Origin: Opitutaceae bacterium
GTDB lineage: Bacteria; Verrucomicrobiota; Verrucomicrobiia; Opitutales; Opitutaceae
DNA length: 64,000 bases
Reading direction: 5' to 3'
NCBI GenBank assembly: GCA_028284385.1
Contig: JANQRT010000058.1
Location: forward strand, 1 to 64,000
Position 1 is the first letter of the stretch; each line of letters starts with the position of its first letter. Made by a program: the position numbers and the translations under genes. Positions 45,831 through 53,159 of the stretch are shown here, in pieces. The notes below the pieces were generated by a model. It was given only the letters and a program-made list of their open reading frames with translations, ran no database searches and was not told where the DNA came from.

Positions 45831-46712
45831 CTAGAGTACGTCGGCGAACGCGTGTTTCAGTTTCGCGAAAAGTGCGTATCCAAATACAAAGGACACTATT
45901 CCGCAAATAGCCGCGAATCCAATGCTATCCCACTGGACAGGCTGATTTAAGAGGATTACGCCTCGAGCGTCTTCTATGATATGGAGGAGCGGATTAAAGC
46001 GTAGAAAGTTCCAGACGAGAGGAGCTTTTTCTTCTATGTCCGACGCCGAGTAGAAGATCGCGCTCCCGTACATGACGGCTAAGGTAAGGAACTGGGTGAA
46101 GGACGCCAGGTCCCTGATGAATACTCCTAAAGCTGAGAAGGCGAGGACGACTCCGAGAGTGAGGAGAATTAAAGGAACGAGAATAATAAAGAGCCAGAAA
46201 GCCGAGAAGGTGAGCTGAGTACCGCTTGCGGCAATTGCGACAAGGACGATTACTATGCTGATGAAGAAACGAAAAAGCGAAACGCCTAAGAGAGAAGCCG
46301 GTAGAAGTTCTAAAGGAAAAACCACTTTCTTGCACAGATTAGGCTGCCCGATTATGGTGCCGTGAGCTGTGGAGAGCGCTTCTGCGAACAGCTGGAAGAT
46401 GCTCAAGCTTAGGAAAATTCCGAGTCCGTAAGTCCATCGATTTTGCTCAACGCCTTCCACTTCAGCGTATTTGATTCCGAAAATCAGGCCAAACGCTATC
46501 GCATAGACGCTCATCATAAGGAGCGGACTTAAAACCATCCAAGCTTTGCCCAGAATGCTTCCTTTGTGTTCCGCATGAATGGCTCTAGCTGTGAATTGAA
46601 GGTAGAGCGATCGATTCTTGACGAGCACTGCAATGAATTTCCATGGCTGGATCGCGGAAAGCCAGAAGCTGGCTTCGCGGTCCATAGGCGCTGGTACGTT
46701 CGCTGTATTCAT
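45831..46712 (-). CDS. ABC exporter permease, Wzm-type
   Basis: A polysaccharide export permease of the ABC-2 family with about six membrane helices (for instance MMSVYAIAFGLIFGI, FFISIVIVLVAIAASG, AICGIVSFVFGYALF), preceded by a cytoplasmic region AIHAEHKGSILGKAWMVLSP that is typical of Wzm/KpsM. I choose the ATG at 46712 because it forms an ATGA overlap with the stop of the LuxR gene; the ATG at 46724 is an alternative four codons longer. It pairs with the Wzt-like ATPase downstream. Confidence 0.92.
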   Translation of the reverse strand: MNTANVPAPMDREASFWLSAIQPWKFIAVLVKNRSLYLQFTARAIHAEHKGSILGKAWMVLSPLLMMSVYAIAFGLIFGIKYAEVEGVEQNRWTYGLGIFLSLSIFQLFAEALSTAHGTIIGQPNLCKKVVFPLELLPASLLGVSLFRFFISIVIVLVAIAASGTQLTFSAFWLFIILVPLILLTLGVVLAFSALGVFIRDLASFTQFLTLAVMYGSAIFYSASDIEEKAPLVWNFLRFNPLLHIIEDARGVILLNQPVQWDSIGFAAICGIVSFVFGYALFAKLKHAFADVL

Positions 46713-47800
46713 TGTTTGGTGCATAAGCTCATCAATTCCAGGCGATTGCGGACACCGGCTTTTCTAAGGATGTTGCGTATATGTGTCTTTACGGTTGGTA
46801 GAGCGATGTTCAACGCTTCCGCTATGCGACTTGCCGTATATCCCTCCATGATAAGCTCTCCAACTTCCTTTTCCCTTCGCGAGAATGCGGCTTTTGATGA
46901 GAGATCGTTCAGAGAAATGGAATTGCTGATAGAGCGTTTTCTTAAATTCGAAGTGAGCAGGAGATACGGACGTACTCCCAGACCGCTTTTAAAAGCAAGG
47001 TAGCGAACCGCTCCTTCAATGAATTCAGATTGGACAATGGGAATTTCCAGTCTGACTAAAGGTCCTTGGCTTACTGCGATGCGCGATGAAGTTGGTGGGA
47101 ATTCGCTTTCCGAATACACTTTTAGAGCTTCGTCGCAGGCTTCCTTCCATACTTCCGGAAGCTGAACTTGGCGGGGAAGAGTGTGCGAGCGCACAGCATC
47201 TCTGCCATGTTCCCACATGTAGATATGCTCTCTAAAAGGGGTGTTGTCGAAGAGCGACTGCTTGTTCGTGTCCAAAAGACAAAGACCTTCGGAATAAAGA
47301 TTGGTAGTCAGCTTGAAGAAGCTGATCATAAACTCCTGTTCTTGATCATCGGCTAGCCTGACGAAACACCGATCCAAGTGTTTGCCCAGAGCTTCGAAGG
47401 TATTCTTCTCATCGGCTGAAAACTGGACGGCGTCTCTATAAAGGAAAAGTATGAACAACGAACGCCTTACCCTGTTCATGGTAACGATATGGATGGCCGC
47501 TTCCTTGTTTGTGGCTAACTCGTACGCCAAGTGCTTTAATAGGGATTCAGTCTGGGCATTCACGCCATACTGGGTGATCTGCTGCAGGATGTTTTGATTG
47601 AGCATGTGGCTCTTTTCCTGAATCCCTTGCCCCATTACTACGTAGCGCCCTCCCGCATTGAAGCTTGGCGGAAAAAGGCAGGCCCATCCGCTCAGATCGA
47701 AACAGCCCATTAGTTGGTGCAGGCTTTTCGTGAAGCCATTCAGGCTGCTTTGATAGGAAAGCTCCAACAAACTCTCAACGATGTTGGGGTGCGAATTCAT
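46709..47800 (-). CDS. LuxR-family transcriptional regulator
   Basis: A 363-residue protein with a C-terminal LuxR/GerE-type HTH (residues about 300-358: FSRREKEVGELIMEGYT, then RIAEALNIALPTVKTHIRNI). The N-terminal 280 residues have no recognised receiver or autoinducer-binding domain; they may be a GAF/PAS-like sensor. The stop overlaps the permease start (ATGA), so the regulator is part of the glycan-export transcript. It may control its own operon or the secretion genes upstream. It lies 63 bp after the M50-HlyD gene. Confidence 0.87.
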   Translation of the reverse strand: MNSHPNIVESLLELSYQSSLNGFTKSLHQLMGCFDLSGWACLFPPSFNAGGRYVVMGQGIQEKSHMLNQNILQQITQYGVNAQTESLLKHLAYELATNKEAAIHIVTMNRVRRSLFILFLYRDAVQFSADEKNTFEALGKHLDRCFVRLADDQEQEFMISFFKLTTNLYSEGLCLLDTNKQSLFDNTPFREHIYMWEHGRDAVRSHTLPRQVQLPEVWKEACDEALKVYSESEFPPTSSRIAVSQGPLVRLEIPIVQSEFIEGAVRYLAFKSGLGVRPYLLLTSNLRKRSISNSISLNDLSSKAAFSRREKEVGELIMEGYTASRIAEALNIALPTVKTHIRNILRKAGVRNRLELMSLCTKQ

Positions 47801-47863
47801 TCGAAAGGATTAGTTTATTGACACCTATCCTCGACAATTTGTCAAAGCAAGAGACGCTTGAAT

Positions 47864-50113
47864 CTAGCTTTGAGCAGGAGTGCCTGCGAACGACCTCAGC
47901 TTGTTGTCCCAGAAAGAAACCAGGACTCTCCAAACTTTTTTGCCCACAGTTGCCGGTTTTCCATGCAAAGTCGCTCTTACCCGTAATCCTTCTTGGGGTC
48001 TGAGGCCTTCGGGCATTTCGACGAGGGGAGCTTCCGCTACAAAAAGACGATAGCGAGGAGCTACCCCCTCTCTTTGATCTTTCTCTATGGGTGCAGGCCC
48101 ACCGAAAATCGCAAGCATGGAAGGATGGTATTCGTTCAACTTGGCCGGGTTTTCTGGAAAGACGTCAAGACGTGTTTCGAATCGTTGACCATTAACTACC
48201 CATCGGCCGGTTACGCGACTGTCTGCTTCGAGCAAGTCGACTTCCTTTTCTGTTAGAGCGATTATCAGTCGCATCTGATCATGGGTGCCGATGCGAAGAA
48301 TTCTGTCCTCCGGATTAATGTAATCGCCCAACCGTAAATGGATGTCGGGAGTCAAGACGTATCCAGAAAGTGGAGCGACAATATGCAAAGCGTCTACTTT
48401 GGCTTTCAGTCTTTCGAATTGAGTTTGAGCTAGCTCGAGCTTGGCCGCGGCCTGGGAAAGCTTCAAGTTGTTATCGTATTCCGGATTGCTGAGAAGCTTT
48501 CCGTAGTTGAGTCTGGACATTTCCAAATTGATACGAGCCGTTTCAAAGTCGGCCTCGACTTTTGGATTTTCTAGCTTCGTCAGAGTTTCTCCTTTCTCCA
48601 CCCATTGGCCGGTCTTGACGAAGATCTCGCTTAGTTTTCCTCCGCTTGTCGATGATACCAGCTCTGCTGTTTCAAAAATGGCGGTGCCTTGCCTATCTAT
48701 TTTGAAATGGGTTGGGATTATCATCACCAGTGTGATGACCAGGGCGATTGGCAGAATGCGTTTGAGAAGCACGTTTTGCACGGATTCGATTCTTTCTATA
48801 TGTTGTTTTGCTGACGCTCCAAAAGCATCAAGCAATACTTTTGCTATCGGATAACCCAAAAACGAGGCTTGGACCAATACTCCCAAAGCCAGCCCAAACT
48901 GGCCTAGACCATAGGGCGTCAGAACTCGAGCGAAAATCTGGCTTAGAGAAACGATAATAAAGCCCATATAGGAGAAAGCAGCTACAGCATAAAACAAGAA
49001 GATGCGGCTATTCGACTCCTCTTCGAAAACCTGCTCCAACATTAAGTTTCGCATTCCAAACAGATTTTTTTGCACCCAATATGAGCAGTACGCGATGGAC
49101 TTGGTTCTCAGATTTGGAATCTCAAGCAAGTCCGAGATTACGTAGTAGCCGTCGAACTTCATCAGGGGGTTCATATTAAAGAAAACCGTATTGATGCTAG
49201 CGACCATCATCGCGTTAAAGGCCAGGTTCTTAATGAGTCCTGGAGGGGCATAGAGCCAGACGTGAGCGGCTATCGCAGCAATAATAAACTCGGTAAATAT
49301 TCCGGCAATTACGGTATAAATTTTGTGCCGCTTATACTTCATCATGTAGGCGTCGGTGGAATCGACGTAGCCACAGGGCGTGAAGCAAATCAGGCAAACT
49401 CCCATTTCGTGGACTTCCCCTCCAAAGTGACGCGAGGTGGTCGCGTGCCCCATCTCGTGCAGAGACTTGATGAAGATTAGTTGAAACCAGATTAGGAAAA
49501 GATTCTCGGGCGAGAAAAAATTGATATCGTTCTGGGCGAAGGCTTGCTTGTTCGTGAATAGCCAAAAAACCGTCCACACGAAGAAGCCCAAGCATCCCAG
49601 TACGAACCATCGAGTCCAAATCCATCTTAGGTGGTAGGTCAGTGTTCCCAGCCATGGACTTGGATCGATCAGTGGAATCTTAAAGAAGATCAGTTTCGCG
49701 ACCAGTTTGATCCAGACTCTCATCGCGGCCTGACTCGCTTTTGGCTTCTGCTTCGCGAAGTCGACAAACTTGCGAGCGGTGATGTTGAGAAGGCCGTTGT
49801 TGCCCAGCTGGTTTATAAAATGAGCGGCCTCTTTAAGATCCATCTCCCAATTTGGGTATTCCTCGTGAAACTTGTCTATAATCTCAGCCAAGGAGCGCTT
49901 CCCGTCCAAGAGGCTCACCAAGTAGGCTTCCTCTGGTCCAAACCGATGGTAAGTGAGAGCGAGCGGATCCTTTACTACGTAGTATTCTTCATTCTTGAAG
50001 AACTGTTTTTTGATTACCAAGTCCGCCCGAAGCCTCGCCGGCACCATTGACCGTAGGGCCTCTTCTTTTTCATCCGAAGTTGCTTGGGCCAACGATTGTT
50101 CTGTCACGCTCAT
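47864..50113 (-). CDS. PqqD-like/M50 peptidase/HlyD adaptor fusion
   Basis: A 749-residue inner-membrane protein with three parts. Residues 27-110 look like a PqqD-like winged-helix domain (DLVIKKQFFKNEEYYVVKDP, a FGPEEAYLVSLLDGKRSL turn). Residues about 165-450 hold several membrane helices and an M50 site-2-protease core: H219-E220-x-x-H223 in SLHEMGHATTSRHFGG, and the NPLMKFDG motif (D321). Residues about 460-740 are an HlyD-type membrane fusion adaptor, with barrel-sandwich (FVKTGQWVEKGETLTKLENP) and hairpin segments. PqqD domains bind leader peptides in RiPP pathways, so a role in recognising and exporting peptide-tagged proteins is plausible. Similar fusions are known but poorly studied. 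Confidence 0.87.
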   Translation of the reverse strand: MSVTEQSLAQATSDEKEEALRSMVPARLRADLVIKKQFFKNEEYYVVKDPLALTYHRFGPEEAYLVSLLDGKRSLAEIIDKFHEEYPNWEMDLKEAAHFINQLGNNGLLNITARKFVDFAKQKPKASQAAMRVWIKLVAKLIFFKIPLIDPSPWLGTLTYHLRWIWTRWFVLGCLGFFVWTVFWLFTNKQAFAQNDINFFSPENLFLIWFQLIFIKSLHEMGHATTSRHFGGEVHEMGVCLICFTPCGYVDSTDAYMMKYKRHKIYTVIAGIFTEFIIAAIAAHVWLYAPPGLIKNLAFNAMMVASINTVFFNMNPLMKFDGYYVISDLLEIPNLRTKSIAYCSYWVQKNLFGMRNLMLEQVFEEESNSRIFLFYAVAAFSYMGFIIVSLSQIFARVLTPYGLGQFGLALGVLVQASFLGYPIAKVLLDAFGASAKQHIERIESVQNVLLKRILPIALVITLVMIIPTHFKIDRQGTAIFETAELVSSTSGGKLSEIFVKTGQWVEKGETLTKLENPKVEADFETARINLEMSRLNYGKLLSNPEYDNNLKLSQAAAKLELAQTQFERLKAKVDALHIVAPLSGYVLTPDIHLRLGDYINPEDRILRIGTHDQMRLIIALTEKEVDLLEADSRVTGRWVVNGQRFETRLDVFPENPAKLNEYHPSMLAIFGGPAPIEKDQREGVAPRYRLFVAEAPLVEMPEGLRPQEGLRVRATLHGKPATVGKKVWRVLVSFWDNKLRSFAGTPAQS

Positions 50114-50158
50114 AGTGATGTAGTGCAGCTTCCCTTGCTACAGACTATGGATCTCAAC

Positions 50159-51634
50159 TTAATTATCTTCTAGGTTATAGCGAGATTGATTGTAGGCTGC
50201 CGCGTACTTCAATTGGGCGACGATCGAATTGTGCGAGTATAGGCTGCGTGCAAAATCGATTTGAGCTTGGTTCAGGGTCTCTTCGATTTGAATAAGCGAT
50301 TCCAAGCCAAACTGGCCTGCGGAATACTGCTTCTCGGCTTGCTCAAAAACCTTTTGGTTAAGTTCTACAGCGGTCCGCCTACTTTCGAGGGTTCGCTTAT
50401 GCTGTTCCAGTTGCGATACAAGCTCGACCAGTCTTGAAAGAACTTCCTTTCGCTTTGACTCGTAGCGGTTTTTAGCGCTTTCCGCTTCCGCCTTCCTCAT
50501 GGTGAGGGCGCCTTTTCGTTCGTTACCCCCAAAAACGTTGATCGAGCCGATCAGCCCCAGCTGCCAACCATCAAGGGTATTGCTAGAATTATAGAAGGAT
50601 GATCGGTAATCATAGCTTGCGACAGCCTCGACCCTTGGTGAAAGTGCTCCTTTAGCGCTTCTGACCCTCTCTTTGCTTGCCTTCCATTCAAGCTCCGACG
50701 CCTTTAAATCTCCTCTTTGAATCAAGGCGTTTTCCGTCGCTTCCTGAATGGTAAACGGAATTTCTGCTGGTAGAAATTCATGATCCACCATGACTGGTCC
50801 TTGAGAGCTAGGTAACGCTAATGCCCTTCGGAGATTCTCGTAGGCTGACACGAGTTGGGATTCCGACGAGGACAAGTCCGCTTCCGCTCGACTCAGCTCG
50901 GCTTTTATTCTGAGAGGTTCAATTTCATTAACATCTCCTGCCTCGAACCGCCTTTCAGCGATGGACAGCAGTCTTTGAAAACTCTCCATACTCTGTTGAC
51001 GTATAGCTTTGGATTCCCTTGCAAACATGATCAGATCAAAGCTCTGCTCTAGAACGGCTATAGTTATGCTCCTTTGGTTTTCTTCGCTTAACGCTGCTCC
51101 CTCGGCCCGAAGCTTTTCCGCCTTGTATTCCTTTTGGTTTTGAAAACCGCTGAAAAGAGGCTGTCGGATTTCCATCTTCATGCTGAAGCCGTCCCTAGCC
51201 TGACGTGTTTCAGGATCTATGAGAGGATTGTCTATCTGGTTTTCCGGAAGATCGATTAGACTTACATCGCGCGTATCCGCATCGCCAATAAAACGAAGCT
51301 TGGGCATCATTGCCGATCTGCTTATCATGAGCGACCCTTCGAGTCTTCGCGTGTTTGCGTTGGCCTGAAGAATATCAGGATTGTGCGACATTGCCCTTTG
51401 GATAGCTAGTTCCAGCGTCCAGACGGAAGGCAAACTCGAGTCCGAATATGTATTTGTTTCATTACTACGAACTTCTTCTTCAGATGGCGCTTCAATTGAA
51501 AAGGCTGTCAAAATCGCGAAAGCCGTTCCGAAATACCGCCACCATACGGCTGGGGCTATAAGTGTTGATATTAACCCTGTATTCGAATTCGACATGGGGC
51601 TTTCTCCAAATAAATGAGTCTGTAGTGGAAACAA
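50159..51634 (-). CDS. TolC-family outer membrane efflux protein
   Basis: A 491-residue OEP/TolC protein. After an N-terminal hydrophobic stretch come two repeats of coiled-coil helices with the TolC pattern: TLELAIQRAMSHNPDILQAN, RQPLFSGFQNQKEYKAEKLR, and the repeat near residues 310-360 and 370-470 (SFYNSSNTLDGWQLGLIGSI, EQAEKQYSAGQFGLESLIQI). It should form the trimeric outer membrane channel for the M50-HlyD adaptor encoded 45 bp downstream. The first ATG gives 14 residues before a second Met; either may be used. No separate RND or ABC inner-membrane pump lies in the same transcript except Wzm/Wzt. Confidence 0.9.
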   Translation of the reverse strand: MFPLQTHLFGESPMSNSNTGLISTLIAPAVWWRYFGTAFAILTAFSIEAPSEEEVRSNETNTYSDSSLPSVWTLELAIQRAMSHNPDILQANANTRRLEGSLMISRSAMMPKLRFIGDADTRDVSLIDLPENQIDNPLIDPETRQARDGFSMKMEIRQPLFSGFQNQKEYKAEKLRAEGAALSEENQRSITIAVLEQSFDLIMFARESKAIRQQSMESFQRLLSIAERRFEAGDVNEIEPLRIKAELSRAEADLSSSESQLVSAYENLRRALALPSSQGPVMVDHEFLPAEIPFTIQEATENALIQRGDLKASELEWKASKERVRSAKGALSPRVEAVASYDYRSSFYNSSNTLDGWQLGLIGSINVFGGNERKGALTMRKAEAESAKNRYESKRKEVLSRLVELVSQLEQHKRTLESRRTAVELNQKVFEQAEKQYSAGQFGLESLIQIEETLNQAQIDFARSLYSHNSIVAQLKYAAAYNQSRYNLEDN

Positions 51635-51646
51635 GCCTACGTTGGC

Positions 51647-53047
51647 TTAGTCTTTAATTAATCTGGCTAGCATTAAGCCGCTCTGCTTTTCATCCAAAAG
51701 TACTGGATTCATCGAGAGTTTTTCTTCCTCCCCTTGTAGTTTGTAGGCCTCGCTCAAGGACAGGCTTTTGAGCAACAAGGATTGTGAAGGTCCACGGGCG
51801 TCTTCAAAATGAAAAATCGCTTTCTTGGCCACTCTCATGCATTGCTCGACGAGATGATTGACGAGAGGGGCGTGGCAGTTGCTTAGAAAACCCGTCGTAA
51901 GAATAACGTCGAACGAACCATCATCATAGGGGAGAGCGTCTTCGGGATCGAAATAGCTTACGTCTACCGTTCCCTTGCCAAAGGCTTCCTCTGCGTAACT
52001 CGCTCGATGCTGGGAAACATCCAGACCCGTCACTTTCCAATCCGGCTTTTCTCTATTGAAGAGAAACACATCCTTTCCCCATCCCGCTCCTAAGATTAAA
52101 ACGCTCTGAACGTCACCCACTTCGGCAATCGTATCGATTAGAAATTTGCTGACTTTATTGGGTTCCGCCTCCGGCTTTTCTTTCCAGTTTAAAACCTGCG
52201 TCTCCGTCATAAAGTCGTTCACCTGACGGTATGCGTTTTCCGGATAGGGAACGATGAGCGCTTGAAACAACAATGGATTAAAGGCAGCTGCCTTAAAGCT
52301 TGGAGATGCAGTCGAATCCTCGTCCTTTTTTGGCGAGACTAGCAAGCCGATGAACACGCCACCCCACATATAGGCGTCTTGAGGGTTGCGGATTCCCATT
52401 TTGATTCCTTGTACATCAAACTCGAGATCCGCTGGCTTTTTGCCTTCTGGTTTTGCTATGGCTTGGCAATACTCGAATGCCTCTGGATCGAGCAAGGCCC
52501 AAGTTGTTTCGATTGTTTGGCCAATAACATTGAGAAAAGCTACCCAAGAGGCGTAATCGACAGTAGAGGCATTTCTTGCGGGCTGAGCTAGTCCGGTGTA
52601 GCTTCCGACTCTTTGAGGGAGAAAATAGGGAAGCATGTTGCGAGCATGGCTGTTGAGAAAGCTAACCCAAGCCTTCCCGCTCTCGGATAGTTGATCTAGA
52701 ATCAGTCTAAAGTCGGTCAAGTTAGCCTGCCAGTATTCGTGAATACTGTAATATATAAGATAGTCTATCGGGCCTTTTTGGGATACTTGTTCCTTAAACC
52801 AATTCACGTCAAAAGCCTCGTTGCCGACGCCTTCGAAATCGTTAAGATACTTTAAAAGAGATTCTCTGCTTTCAACCAAAGTCAGGCTAGTATCGTCGCC
52901 CAGTTTTTCTTTGATTGCCCTTCCCAATCGTCCATCGCCTGCCCCTATTATGGCTACATGCTTTGCCTCTGCGGGGGCGCTTTCAACCATCTGAAGTTCG
53001 AGAGCGTTAAGGCCCTGAATGGCGTTAAGACAAGACATTCGTGCCAA
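51647..53047 (-). CDS. Tandem methyltransferase-like protein (466 aa)
   Basis: Two Rossmann-type domains: VAIIGAGDGRLGRAIKE at residues about 31-47 and VLILGAGWGKDVFLFNRE in the C-terminal half. The C-terminal copy has a clear methyltransferase pattern (VTGLDVSQHRASYAEEAFG, DDGSFDVILTTGFLSN). The first copy is degenerate. I recognise no exact family. It is the first gene of the minus-strand secretion/glycan run, 12 bp before tolC, so it may modify an exported substrate. Start is the ATG at 53047, facing the GAF-HlyD gene. Confidence 0.75.
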   Translation of the reverse strand: MARMSCLNAIQGLNALELQMVESAPAEAKHVAIIGAGDGRLGRAIKEKLGDDTSLTLVESRESLLKYLNDFEGVGNEAFDVNWFKEQVSQKGPIDYLIYYSIHEYWQANLTDFRLILDQLSESGKAWVSFLNSHARNMLPYFLPQRVGSYTGLAQPARNASTVDYASWVAFLNVIGQTIETTWALLDPEAFEYCQAIAKPEGKKPADLEFDVQGIKMGIRNPQDAYMWGGVFIGLLVSPKKDEDSTASPSFKAAAFNPLLFQALIVPYPENAYRQVNDFMTETQVLNWKEKPEAEPNKVSKFLIDTIAEVGDVQSVLILGAGWGKDVFLFNREKPDWKVTGLDVSQHRASYAEEAFGKGTVDVSYFDPEDALPYDDGSFDVILTTGFLSNCHAPLVNHLVEQCMRVAKKAIFHFEDARGPSQSLLLKSLSLSEAYKLQGEEEKLSMNPVLLDEKQSGLMLARLIKD

Positions 53048-53159
53048 GGAACAAATCCCTTCTTGATTGGCAACGATTATTTTTTTAGCTTGTAACGATT
53101 ATGCTTTTACCATGGGTAGGGCAGCTTAACGGACAAGTTATCAAGGGAAAACATTCTTA
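53048..53159. promoter_or_regulatory. Divergent promoter region with a direct repeat
   Basis: A 112-bp gap between the divergent secretion transcripts. It has two exact copies of AACGATTAT, at 53072-53080 and 53094-53102, 22 bp apart (about two helical turns), in an AT-rich context (TTATTTTTTTAGC between them). A dimeric regulator could bind both; the LuxR-type protein encoded at 46709 is a candidate, by inference only. Confidence 0.5.
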
